Below, piece after piece: positions 27,714 to 35,545 of a DNA stretch of 64,000 nucleotides. Source of the DNA: Pandoraea sp. ASV26. Its GTDB lineage: Bacteria > Pseudomonadota > Gammaproteobacteria > Burkholderiales > Burkholderiaceae. Position 1 is the first letter of the stretch. Every line of letters starts with the position of its first letter. A program made the position numbers and the translations under genes. The stretch covers positions 1-64,000 of the forward strand of contig NZ_JAELTP010000012.1 in assembly GCF_016428915.1 (NCBI RefSeq). Direction: 5' to 3'. The notes under the pieces were generated by a model, which was given only the letters and a program-made list of their open reading frames with translations, was not told the DNA's origin and did no database searches.

Positions 27714-27835
27714 GTTGCGCGCCCTGTGTGACCGGCGGTCCGGCCTCGCTGCCGGATCGCATCCACGAGTCCGCTCACGGCGAGATCCGCCAAACTTCGA
27801 GCAGACCTAGCCACTACACGCTGGAGACCACATTC

Positions 27836-28648
27836 GTGAAAGCTGTCGTTATCGCTCGCCGCAAGTCCCAAGCCTCGCAAAAGACCGGCACGATGTTGCG
27901 CCGCGCACTGGGCGTTGCCGCCGTCGGCGCAAGCCTGTTGTTTGCCGGACACGCCGCGGCGCAGCAAGTCTTCGCCGCCGCCAGCATGAAAGACGCCCTC
28001 GACGATCTGTCGGCCGCCTACACGAAGGAAACCGGCAAGAAGCCCGTGCTCGTGTACGGCGCCAGCTCGACGCTGGCGCGTCAGATCGAAAAGGGCGCCC
28101 CGGCCGATGTGTTCATCTCCGCAGACCAGGACTGGATGGACTACGCCCAGAAGCACGACCTGATCGACACGAGCACGCGTCGCAACCTGCTCGGCAACGA
28201 ACTGGTGCTGATCGCACCGGCCACGACCACGGGTGACATCGATCTGAAGACGGGCACCGATCTCGACGCCAGGCTCGGTAACGGCAAGCTCGCCATGGGC
28301 GATCCGGCGCACGTGCCGGCCGGCCTCTACGGCAAGGCTGCGCTCGAGAAGCTCGGCGTCTGGTCGAAGGTGCAAGGCAAGGTCGCGGCCGCGGACAACG
28401 TGCGTAACGCCCTGTTGCTGGTCGCTCGCGGTGAAGCGCCGTACGGCATCGTGTACAAGACCGACGCCAACGCCGAGAAGCGCGTGCGCATCGCCGGCAC
28501 GTTCCCGGCCGACAGCCATGCACCGATCGTCTACCCGGTTGCCGTCACTAAGCAGGCCAACCGCGCCGACGCCGACCCGTTCTACAAATTCCTGCAAACC
28601 CCGACGGCGCAGGCCACGTTCCAACGCTTCGGCTTCAGCCGCCCGTAA
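27836..28648 (+). CDS. modA: Molybdate-binding periplasmic protein
   Basis: 270 residues from a GTG at 27836, supported by a ggaga site; an ATG at 27893 (MLRRALGVAAVG) would give a standard 20-residue signal peptide and is a real alternative. The mature part starts QQVFAAASMKDALDDLSAAY and shows VYGASSTLARQIEKGAPADVFISADQDWMDYA and the oxyanion-binding region GDPAHVPAGLYGKAALEKLG, all typical of ModA. It binds molybdate or tungstate for the ModBC importer. First gene of modABC under a Mo-box. Confidence 0.96.
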   Translation: MKAVVIARRKSQASQKTGTMLRRALGVAAVGASLLFAGHAAAQQVFAAASMKDALDDLSAAYTKETGKKPVLVYGASSTLARQIEKGAPADVFISADQDWMDYAQKHDLIDTSTRRNLLGNELVLIAPATTTGDIDLKTGTDLDARLGNGKLAMGDPAHVPAGLYGKAALEKLGVWSKVQGKVAAADNVRNALLLVARGEAPYGIVYKTDANAEKRVRIAGTFPADSHAPIVYPVAVTKQANRADADPFYKFLQTPTAQATFQRFGFSRP

Positions 28649-28921
28649 TGTCTCGGGCCTCACAGCACTCGCGGCACTCGCAGGACATGCAGTCATCGTA
28701 GCAATGGCAGCAATGGCACGACTCGCAGCACGAATGCCGGGAAGCCGTTTCGCACTCGCGCGGACGAGATCCGCTACAGTCCCGGTATCCCTCTGATGCA
28801 TAGGCCGCCGGAGCGGTCGTCGACGGCTCCGGCGTTGCCATATGTGTGGCCAGTGCGTGGCCAGTGCGCGGTCAGTGCGTCAGTGCCCGGTCAACCCAGT
28901 CACCCACTATCGCTCGCCCGA
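28649..28921. other. modA-modB intergenic region with short repeats
   Basis: About 270 bases without a convincing gene. It is rich in short direct repeats: gcactcgcg/gcactcgca, doubled gcaatggca, and ggccagtgcg-like copies near 28850. An antisense frame (28635-28841) would encode a Cys-rich peptide but has no other support. Confidence 0.6.
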
Positions 28922-29626
28922 ATGTTCATGAGTCTCAGCCCGGAAGAATGGGGCATCGTCGAACTCAGCCTTCGCATCGGCTTGTGGGGCACGCTTTGCA
29001 GCCTGCCCTTCGCCTATGCCGCTGCCTGGCTGCTCGCTCGCCGGCACTTCCCCGGCAAGGCGTTGCTCGACGCCATCCTCCATTTGCCGCTCGTGTTGCC
29101 GCCGGTGGTCGTCGGCTTTGCGCTGCTCGTGCTGTTCGGCGCACAGGGCGCCATCGGCAAATTGTTGCGCGAGTGGTTTAACTTCACCTTCGCGTTTCGC
29201 TGGACGGGCGCCGCGCTCGCCGCAGGCGTGATGGGTTTCCCGCTGCTTGTGCGCGCGATCCGGCAAGCGCTCGAAGCCTCCGACACCAAGCTGGAGCAAG
29301 CCGCGCAAACGCTTGGCGCAGGCCCGTGGCTCACCTTCCTCACCGTGACGTTGCCGCTCAGCGCCACCGGCGTGATGCACGGCTTCGTGCTCGCGTTCGC
29401 CCGCGCGCTCGGCGAATTCGGCGCGACGATCACGTTCGTCTCGAACATTCCCGGACAGACGCAGACGCTGCCGCTGGCGATCTACACGGCCACGCAGGTG
29501 CCCGATGGCGACGCCATGGTCTGGCGCCTGTGCGCGATCTCGGTCGTGCTGGCCGTGGCGACGCTCATCTTCTCCGAAGTGCTGATCCGCTTCGGCAATC
29601 GCAAGGCGCTTGGCTATGACGGTTGA
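28922..29626 (+). CDS. modB: Molybdate ABC transporter permease
   Basis: 234 residues from the ATG at 28922 (a second ATG follows 6 bases on). A typical ModB: LSLRIGLWGTLCSLPFAYAAAWLLARRHFPGK, LPLVLPPVVVGFALLVLFG, FPLLVRAIRQALEASDTKLEQAAQTLGAGPW (EAA loop) and a C-terminal GEFGATITFVSNIPGQTQTLPLAIYT. About five or six membrane segments. It forms the inner-membrane molybdate channel. The modC start overlaps its last codons by 11 bases. Confidence 0.96.
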   Translation: MFMSLSPEEWGIVELSLRIGLWGTLCSLPFAYAAAWLLARRHFPGKALLDAILHLPLVLPPVVVGFALLVLFGAQGAIGKLLREWFNFTFAFRWTGAALAAGVMGFPLLVRAIRQALEASDTKLEQAAQTLGAGPWLTFLTVTLPLSATGVMHGFVLAFARALGEFGATITFVSNIPGQTQTLPLAIYTATQVPDGDAMVWRLCAISVVLAVATLIFSEVLIRFGNRKALGYDG

Positions 29627-30722
29627 AGTTCGTCTCCAACATCGCTTCGGCGACTTTACGCTCGACGCCGAGTTCGCCGCAGGCATGGGCGTGACCGCAC
29701 TGTTCGGGCCGTCGGGCAGCGGCAAGAGCACGGTCGTCAATGCGGTGTCCGGCCTGCTCAAACCCGATGCGGGACGCATCGTCGTGGGCAACGACGTGCT
29801 CTTCGACAGCGCCGCCGGGGTTGCCCTGCCGACCTGGCGACGCCGCATCGGCTACGTGTTTCAGGACGCACGTCTGCTGCCGCATCTGACGGTACGTCAG
29901 AACCTGCTCTTCGGCCGCTGGTTACGACGTCGCGACGTGGCGGCCGCCGGCACCGGCGCAATTGCGCTGGCGCACGTGGTCGATGTGCTGAATCTGGGGC
30001 ATTTGCTGAGCCGGCGTCCGGGGGCACTGTCCGGCGGCGAGAAGCAACGCGTGGGCATCGGTCGCGCACTGCTGTCGTGCCCGCGCATGCTGCTCATGGA
30101 CGAGCCGCTCGCCTCGCTCGATCACGCACGGCGTCTCGAGGTGCTCGACTACCTGAACCGCATTCGTCACGAGTTGAAGCTGCCGGTGCTGTACGTCACG
30201 CATTCGCTCGACGAGGTGATGCGGCTGGCCGATCAGGTGGTGTTGTTCAAGGACGGTCGCACGATCTCGCAAGGTGCGCCCGCCGATGTACTCAACATGC
30301 ATCGCGACGCGCTCGATGGTGCCGCCGAGGCGCCGGGCACCGTGCTGGAGACGCGTATCGTCGCGCACGACGTGTCATACGGTCTGACCGAGCTTGCGGT
30401 GAACGGTAGCGACACGATCCGGTTGCGCGTGCCGCGTGCCAGCGGCGAGACGGGCGATGCCTGCCGCATTCTCGTGCGCGAGCGCGACGTTGCGGTGGCC
30501 ACCGCCCCGCCCGTCGATACCAGCGTGCTCAACGTGTTGTCCGCGCGCGTGACGACATTGCGCGATCTGGGCGACGCCGTGGAAGTCAGTGCCACGCTTC
30601 TCGGCGACCCCGCAGGCACGGCACTGCGCGCGCGCATCACGCGCTTCTCCGCCGATCAATTGCAACTGACGGCAGGCCGCGATGTGTACCTGCTCATCAA
30701 GTCGGTCGCGTTGACCCGCTAG
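29616..30722 (+). CDS. modC: Molybdate ABC transporter ATP-binding protein
   Basis: 368 residues from the ATG at 29616, overlapping modB by 11 bases. It shows Walker A GPSGSGKST, VFQDARLLPHLTV, signature LSGGEKQRVGIGRALLSCPRMLLMDEPLASLD and the switch His in YVTHSLDE. The C-terminal part (about residues 295-365) is a TOBE domain (NVLSARVTTLRDLGDAVEVSATLLGDPAG, LQLTAGRDVYLLIKSVALTR) that binds molybdate and regulates the pump. Completes modABC. Confidence 0.97.
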   Translation: MTVEVRLQHRFGDFTLDAEFAAGMGVTALFGPSGSGKSTVVNAVSGLLKPDAGRIVVGNDVLFDSAAGVALPTWRRRIGYVFQDARLLPHLTVRQNLLFGRWLRRRDVAAAGTGAIALAHVVDVLNLGHLLSRRPGALSGGEKQRVGIGRALLSCPRMLLMDEPLASLDHARRLEVLDYLNRIRHELKLPVLYVTHSLDEVMRLADQVVLFKDGRTISQGAPADVLNMHRDALDGAAEAPGTVLETRIVAHDVSYGLTELAVNGSDTIRLRVPRASGETGDACRILVRERDVAVATAPPVDTSVLNVLSARVTTLRDLGDAVEVSATLLGDPAGTALRARITRFSADQLQLTAGRDVYLLIKSVALTR

Positions 30723-30787
30723 CTCGCTCACTTGATGCGCCGGTGAGACGGCAGCGCACGGCATCGCCGTCGCCGCAGCGAGAAAAG

Positions 30788-30825
30788 ACAAGGCGTCGCC
30801 ACGCAGATCTGTGGCGACGCCTTGT
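30788..30825. terminator. Strong hairpin terminator between modC and the MxKDx gene
   Basis: A perfect 15-bp stem (30788-30802 with 30811-30825) with an 8-base loop, flanked by A-rich sequence on the left (agaaaagac). It lies between the convergent modC and pentapeptide-repeat genes and can serve both. Confidence 0.88.
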
Positions 30826-30842
30826 GTTCGATGTCGCCAGGC

Positions 30843-31118
30843 TTACTGGCCCTTGCTCATCGCGTCGCCCTTGTCCATCTTGCCCATGGCATCGCCCTTG
30901 CCCATGGCGTCGTGCTTGCTCATGGCGCCGCCCTTGGACATTGCATCGCCCTTGGACATCTTCCCGCTCTTGTCCATGTCCTTGCTCATGGCACCGCCTT
31001 TCGACATGGCGTCGCCCTTCGACATGGCATCGCCCTTGCTCATGGCATCCTGCGCAAACGCCGCGCCGGTGCCAAGTGCCAGTCCCATCGCCATCACGGC
31101 CAGATATCGCATCTTCAT
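30843..31118 (-). CDS. Secreted pentapeptide MxKDx-type repeat protein
   Basis: 91 residues from the ATG at 31118, which has an excellent ggagg site; the frame is open upstream to 31202. A signal peptide (MKMRYLAVMAMGLALGTGAAFAQ) precedes about 13 tandem copies of the motif (D/G)AMSKG with variants such as KHDAMGKG and KSGKMSKG. It is rich in Met, Lys and Asp and has no cysteine. The family is known only by this repeat and often lies beside sulfite-oxidase-like genes, as here. Abundant Met suggests metal (copper) binding or oxidant scavenging, but this is speculation. Confidence 0.9.
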   Translation of the reverse strand: MKMRYLAVMAMGLALGTGAAFAQDAMSKGDAMSKGDAMSKGGAMSKDMDKSGKMSKGDAMSKGGAMSKHDAMGKGDAMGKMDKGDAMSKGQ

Positions 31119-31198
31119 TGTCGTAATCCTCCAAAAGTGAGTGAGTCCTGCCAGGCGCCATGGCGGCGTCCCGTGAATCATGCAGTCGCGCGTTCGCG

Positions 31199-32017
31199 TC
31201 AACTGCCACCGAACCAGTTGTAACCCTGGTCCTCCCAGTACCCGCCCGGATAGGTGTTGGTCACGAAAATCGCGCGGATATGTTTGGGATTCTTGTAGCC
31301 AAGCTTCGTGGGAATGCGCAGCTTCATCGGGAAGCCGTACTCCCTTGGCAGCGTCTGGCCGTCATAGGTAAGCGCGAGCAACGTCTGCGGATGCAGCGCC
31401 GTCGGCATGTCGATGCTCGTGTAGTAATCGTCGGCACACTTGAAGCCGACGTAGCGCGCCGTCGTGTCCGCGCCGATGCGCCGCAGGAAGTCGGAGAACG
31501 TCACGCCGCCCCAGCGGCCGATCGCGCTCCACCCCTCCACGCACACGTGACGCGTGATCTGCTGCGCCGCTCGCGGACTGGCGAAATTGCGCAGCGCGTC
31601 GAGACGCCACGGCGCCTTGTCCGCGATCAGCCCGGACAGCTCCAACTGGTAATCGGCTTCTTCGACCACCGGCGCTTCGTCCATCGAATAGAACGCATTG
31701 AACGGGAACGGACGCGTGATGCTCGACTCGGGGAACGTCGGCGCGAGCACGTCCTGACGAAACAGCGCGGCCTGCACACGGTCGTTCCAGCGCGACATCT
31801 TGTCGAGCGCCGACTCCACGCTGGCGTTGTCATCGAGCGAGCAGCCCGAGAGCAACGCCACGCCACCGAGCGACAACGTGCGCGCGAGGAATGCGCGGCG
31901 AGAAGGTTCGGTCACGCGCCGCGTCATCAATGCCCGCGCTTCGTGGAGAATCGCTTCGCCATCGCGCACCACCGGTGACGTTGGCGAAAGGTGGCGAGGT
32001 TTTCGTTCGAGGGTCAT
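31199..32017 (-). CDS. Tat-exported molybdopterin oxidoreductase (sulfite oxidase/MsrP superfamily)
   Basis: 272 residues. A twin-arginine signal (PSRRAFLARTLSLGGVALLSGC, about residues 39-59) lies behind a 38-residue cytoplasmic-style lead. The Mo-pterin domain has the ligand cysteine Cys159 in RHVCVEGWSAIGRWGGV and the typical YGFPMKLRIPTKLGYKNPKHI. Shorter than E. coli MsrP and lacking its exact N-terminus. It probably reduces or oxidises a small sulfur or oxide substrate in the periplasm, taking electrons from the cytochrome b encoded 33 bases upstream. The exact substrate cannot be read. It needs molybdenum cofactor, which fits the modABC, XdhC and moaC neighbours. Confidence 0.9.
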   Translation of the reverse strand: MTLERKPRHLSPTSPVVRDGEAILHEARALMTRRVTEPSRRAFLARTLSLGGVALLSGCSLDDNASVESALDKMSRWNDRVQAALFRQDVLAPTFPESSITRPFPFNAFYSMDEAPVVEEADYQLELSGLIADKAPWRLDALRNFASPRAAQQITRHVCVEGWSAIGRWGGVTFSDFLRRIGADTTARYVGFKCADDYYTSIDMPTALHPQTLLALTYDGQTLPREYGFPMKLRIPTKLGYKNPKHIRAIFVTNTYPGGYWEDQGYNWFGGS

Positions 32018-32050
32018 GGCAGTTCTCTCTCGTAGCGAGTGCCGGTGCGC

Positions 32051-32686
32051 TCAGCGTCCGGTAATCATCGTGCGCAGCGTGCGAGGCACCAGCGCGACCA
32101 TCACGACGTGCACGGCAACGAATGCGACGAGCGCCGCCATCGCCAGGAAATGCACCAGACGCGCGCCCTGAAAGCCACCGAACAAGGTGCACAGCCAGCC
32201 GAGTTGCACGGGCTTCCAGATCGCGAGCCCCGACGCCACGAGCAGCACGAGGTCGAGCACCGCGAACAGATACGCGACGCGCTGCACCTGGTTGTAGTGA
32301 CGGGGATCGTCGTGCGCGAGGCGGCCGCGCAGTGCGGCGAAGGCATCGCGCATCACGCCGCGTAACGTCACAGGAAAGAACCGGCGCGACAGGCGGCCGC
32401 TCGCGAGATTGATCAGCAGATAGACCAACCCGTTGAGCGCGAGCAGCCACATCGCGGCGAAGTGCCAGCGCAGCGCGCCGCCGAGCCAGCCGCCAAGGGT
32501 AATGTCGTTGGGGAATCGAAAACCGAAGATGGGCGACGCGTTGTAGATGCGCCAGCCGCTCGTGACCATCACGAGCACGGCCAGCACGTTAAGCCAATGG
32601 GTCACGCGCAGCCACCCGGGCTGCACCGGGCGGGACCGTACCGGGGGCTTTGCCGCAGGCGGAGCAGACTTCGTCAGAGTGGACAT
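32051..32686 (-). CDS. Membrane cytochrome b (b561/hydrogenase-type), partner of the Mo enzyme
   Basis: 211 residues from the ATG at 32686; an in-frame ATG at 32698 overlaps the ggagg ribosome site of the chosen start. Four membrane segments, with heme-ligand histidines in RVTHWLNVLAVLVMVTSGWRIY, LRWHFAAMWLLALNGLVYLL and LVHFLAMAALVAFVAVHVVMV. The family passes quinol electrons to periplasmic partners. It is the first gene of the pair with the Tat-exported molybdoenzyme, the usual arrangement for such enzymes that lack MsrQ. Confidence 0.9.
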   Translation of the reverse strand: MSTLTKSAPPAAKPPVRSRPVQPGWLRVTHWLNVLAVLVMVTSGWRIYNASPIFGFRFPNDITLGGWLGGALRWHFAAMWLLALNGLVYLLINLASGRLSRRFFPVTLRGVMRDAFAALRGRLAHDDPRHYNQVQRVAYLFAVLDLVLLVASGLAIWKPVQLGWLCTLFGGFQGARLVHFLAMAALVAFVAVHVVMVALVPRTLRTMITGR

Positions 32687-32816
32687 GGAGACCTCCATCG
32701 CGGGGTTCGCGTCGATGGAGTCAGTGTCGCTTCAGGCCGGTGACGAAGTCCTCACAGAGAAATAACGTTTTCGTGATAGTCGGGGTGACGGGAGATCAGC
32801 GACCGAAAGTCGGTTT

Positions 32817-33371
32817 TCACGCCTCGTCCGGGTCGACGGCCTTGCCGCCTTTGAGATAGGCGTCAAAGGTTGGCACGTGCGCGTCGAGCAGCGAGCGGAT
32901 TTCCCTGAGCAGCGTGTCGTAGTGCGCCGTGAGATTCTGCGCGAACGGCGTGAGTTGAGCCCCACCACCGGACACCCCGCCGATATGGCGCGTGACGAGG
33001 GGCTCGCGGAATTCGTGATTCATCGCCTCGACGAGCAGCCATGCGCGTCGGTACGACATGCCCATGCGCCGCGCGGCCGCAGAGATCGACCCGGTCGCCT
33101 CGATGGCACGCAGCAACGTCAGACGTCCCGGCCCGAACACCGGCGTGTCGCCATCGCGAAGGCGCACACGCACGTCGTAGCTCGCCGCGCCCGCGGGCGC
33201 CGCCGCATTGGGCGCCGCTTCCAGCGCATCCGGCACTCCCAGCGCTTCGGCCGTGGCTTGCGATTCGCGCGCGGGCGCGTCGGTGGCATGGGTATCGGAG
33301 GCGTTGGCGGCTTGTGCGGTGTTTGCGCGGCTTGCGCCGCCGGCCTTCCCCTGACGACGCTCAACTGGCAT
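32817..33371 (-). CDS. ModE-like winged-helix regulator lacking a molybdate-binding domain
   Basis: 184 residues. Residues from about 75 form the ModE N-terminal DNA-binding domain: VFGPGRLTLLRAIEATGSISAAARRMGMSYRRAWLLVEAMN, then VTRHIGGVSGGGAQLTPFAQNLTAHYDTLLREI. The tandem TOBE domains that bind molybdate in E. coli ModE are absent. The first 70 residues are an Ala/Thr-rich low-complexity segment. The start overlaps the stop of the CoxG-like gene by 11 bases. It is the only candidate in the window for binding the Mo-box at 27688. Confidence 0.9.
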   Translation of the reverse strand: MPVERRQGKAGGASRANTAQAANASDTHATDAPARESQATAEALGVPDALEAAPNAAAPAGAASYDVRVRLRDGDTPVFGPGRLTLLRAIEATGSISAAARRMGMSYRRAWLLVEAMNHEFREPLVTRHIGGVSGGGAQLTPFAQNLTAHYDTLLREIRSLLDAHVPTFDAYLKGGKAVDPDEA

Positions 33372-33990
33372 GGTTGCCCCACAGCACGATCAGCATCAGG
33401 ATAAGCGCCGCCACGGCCCACGGCCACCAGCGCACCCGCTTGCCGCGCGCGGCCGACGTGTTGGCCGACATATCGGGCATGACGGTGTCCGTCCCGAGTG
33501 CTGCGGCCACTTCGCCGTCGGTGGCGACCGGGCCGTTGCCCTTGTAGTGCGGGGCAAGGGCGGCCGTCAGGCGCGTGAAAAACTCGTCAGCGAGCTTGCG
33601 GGCCGCGCCTTCGACCGGCGGGGCGTCCAGATGGGCGGAATCGCCGCTGAACTCCGCCTTCAGGTCATACGTCAGTAATGTGTTCATCGATCCCTGCGAT
33701 TGCAACGTGAGCGCCGCGCGGCCACGCGTGTGTCCGGCCGAGGAGCCCAGTGCGTCGAAATTCAATGTGTATGAGGTCGGCGCGATCACATCGGAGAGCG
33801 TGATGCGGCCGGTCCAGCGTCCGCCCACGGGCCCAGGCGAGGCGGCGATGACGATCGACCACGTCGTGTCGTCGATGCGCTCGAGCGATTCGCAGCCCGG
33901 AATGCACCTGCGCAAGATGCCCGGGTCGTTCAGGGCGATCCACGCGACGTCTCGTGCCACCGGCAATTGCCGGCTGCTGTGCAGCTCCAT
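33361..33990 (-). CDS. CoxG-family SRPBCC protein with C-terminal membrane anchor
   Basis: 209 residues. Residues 1-145 match the carbon monoxide dehydrogenase subunit G fold (MELHSSRQLPVARDVAWIALNDPGILRRCIPGCESLE, GRITLSDVIAPTSYTLNF, RKLADEFFTRLTAAL), and RVRWWPWAVAALILMLIVLWG is a C-terminal membrane segment. CoxG recruits the molybdenum CO dehydrogenase to the membrane in Oligotropha; here no CODH genes are present. It overlaps the ModE-like gene, linking it to molybdoenzyme biology; a general hydrophobic-ligand protein is the alternative. Confidence 0.88.
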   Translation of the reverse strand: MELHSSRQLPVARDVAWIALNDPGILRRCIPGCESLERIDDTTWSIVIAASPGPVGGRWTGRITLSDVIAPTSYTLNFDALGSSAGHTRGRAALTLQSQGSMNTLLTYDLKAEFSGDSAHLDAPPVEGAARKLADEFFTRLTAALAPHYKGNGPVATDGEVAAALGTDTVMPDMSANTSAARGKRVRWWPWAVAALILMLIVLWGNHAS

Positions 33991-34133
33991 TGCCCCTCCC
34001 CAAACGCGATGCGGTCACTCGTTGGTGTTGCGTCGGTGTTGCGGCGTTGTCTCGAACCTCAAAGTATTGTGACACGAGTCACCTCATGTCAAATCACCGA
34101 CGCGCCCGACAGTGGGTGAAGCTCCACATGCGG

Positions 34134-34154
34134 CGGGAAGCGGGAAGCGGGAAG
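34134..34154. repeat. 7-bp tandem repeat, 3 copies
   Basis: Three perfect copies of cgggaag followed by a partial copy, in the region between the CoxG-like and XdhC genes. Confidence 0.85.
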
Positions 34155-34170
34155 CGGAACGAAGTATCCG

Positions 34171-34210
34171 CGCATCGGCATATCGGTGCATCGGTGCATC
34201 GGTGTATCGG
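34171..34210. repeat. 8-bp tandem repeat, 5 copies
   Basis: Five consecutive 8-mers, of which two are perfect tgcatcgg and three differ at one or two bases. It lies about 135 bases before the XdhC start, so copy number could alter promoter spacing. Confidence 0.85.
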
Positions 34211-34345
34211 CTCAAATACAGCGCAAGCCGAGGCACGATATACTCGCCGGATCACATCGAGCGGTGAATGTCGGGCGGGCGGCCCTGTGTCTTGTGTCTT
34301 GGCCCCCATCGGGTGCCGCTCGCGTATTGGCGAAGGAACCGTACT

Positions 34346-35365
34346 ATGGACAGTGTCGATCTGGAAGTGCTGAAGTCGGCCGTGCAGTGGACCCGCGCTG
34401 GCTTTTTCGTCACGCTGGGCACCGTTGTACGCACCTGGGGCTCTGCCCCGCGGCCCGTGGGCTCGATGCTCGCGATTCGTGAAGACGGCCATATGGTCGG
34501 CTCCGTGTCGGGCGGCTGTGTCGAGGACGACCTCATTGCCCGCATTCGCGACGGCGACTGGCCGCAGGATCGTCCCCAACTCACGAGCTACGGCGTGAGC
34601 GCCGAGGAAGCGCATCGCTTCGGGCTGCCCTGCGGCGGCACGCTGCAACTGGTGCTCGAACCACTAAGCGACGCCTCGCGCATTCCCGAACTGCTCGACG
34701 CCATTGCGCAATTCCGCCTCGTGGTGCGCGAACTGGACATGGCGACCGGTGCAGTACGCATGGCTCCGGGCCATCACACGCCGCCGCTCGAATTCGACGG
34801 CATCCGCCTCATCACCTCGCACGGCCCGCGCCATCGCCTGATCGTGATTGGCGCCGGGCAGCTCTCGAAATACGTCGCCGGCATGGCGTGTGCGCTCGAC
34901 TATCACGTGATCGTTTGCGATCCGCGCCAGGAATATGCCGACGAATGGCAGGTGGCAGGCACCGAGCTATCGCGCGAGATGCCGGACGACCTGATCGTGC
35001 GGCTGCAACTCGACTCGCACAGCGCGGTGCTCACGCTCACGCACGATCCGAAGCTCGACGACATGGCGCTGCTCGAAGCGCTCAAGTCCCCCGCGTTCTA
35101 CATCGGCGCCATCGGCTCGCGCGTGAACAATGCGCGACGCCGCGAGCGGCTCTCGCTCTTCGATCTGAGTTCGACGGAAATCGAACGGCTGCACGGGCCG
35201 GTGGGCATGCACCTCGGTGCCCGCACGCCGGCCGAGATCGCGGTCGCGATTCTCGCCGAGATGACGGCGATCAAGAACGGCATCGCCGTGAAGCAGACCT
35301 TCTCGGTCAGGACGTCCGAAGACATCGTCGACGGCGAAGCCTCCGAGTGCCAAAGCGCGGCCTGA
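34346..35365 (+). CDS. XdhC/CoxI-family molybdenum-enzyme maturation protein
   Basis: 339 residues from the ATG at 34346. N-terminal XdhC/CoxI domain (GTVVRTWGSAPRPVGSMLAIREDGHMVGSVSGGCVEDDL, GLPCGGTLQLVLEPL) and C-terminal Rossmann domain (RLIVIGAGQLSKYVAGMACALDYHVIVCDPRQEY, FYIGAIGSRVNNARRRERL, PVGMHLGARTPAEIAVAILAEM). The family binds and sulfurates molybdenum cofactor for xanthine dehydrogenase or CODH-type enzymes. No such target enzyme is encoded in the window, so it serves a distant gene or the system is orphaned. Confidence 0.94.
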   Translation: MDSVDLEVLKSAVQWTRAGFFVTLGTVVRTWGSAPRPVGSMLAIREDGHMVGSVSGGCVEDDLIARIRDGDWPQDRPQLTSYGVSAEEAHRFGLPCGGTLQLVLEPLSDASRIPELLDAIAQFRLVVRELDMATGAVRMAPGHHTPPLEFDGIRLITSHGPRHRLIVIGAGQLSKYVAGMACALDYHVIVCDPRQEYADEWQVAGTELSREMPDDLIVRLQLDSHSAVLTLTHDPKLDDMALLEALKSPAFYIGAIGSRVNNARRRERLSLFDLSSTEIERLHGPVGMHLGARTPAEIAVAILAEMTAIKNGIAVKQTFSVRTSEDIVDGEASECQSAA

Positions 35366-35426
35366 ATCTGCCGCTGAGCGGCAGCGTCGCGCAACGCAGC
35401 CCGTCGCACCTCATGGCCCGCAGGAC

Positions 35427-35460
35427 AAAAAAAGCGCCGCCATGTCAAACATGGCGGCGC
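35427..35460 (-). terminator. Rho-independent terminator
   Basis: A perfect 12-bp stem (35434-35445 with 35449-35460), 3-base loop, with seven A on the left giving a U-tract on the minus strand. It ends the secreted protein gene at 35546 and may also stop XdhC transcripts. Confidence 0.9.
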
Positions 35461-35545
35461 AACTCGCTCACTCGTTGCTGAGTGTTACTGCCTGGGTTAC
35501 CTCGTCATCCGTGTGGACCTTCACCTGACACGACGGATCGGCACA

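Larger units (their letters stand above)
33991..34345. other. Divergent intergenic region between CoxG-like and XdhC genes
   Basis: About 355 bases without a gene. It must hold both promoters. It contains a 7-bp tandem repeat (34134-34154) and an 8-bp tandem repeat (34171-34210). No second Mo-box was recognised. Confidence 0.6.
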
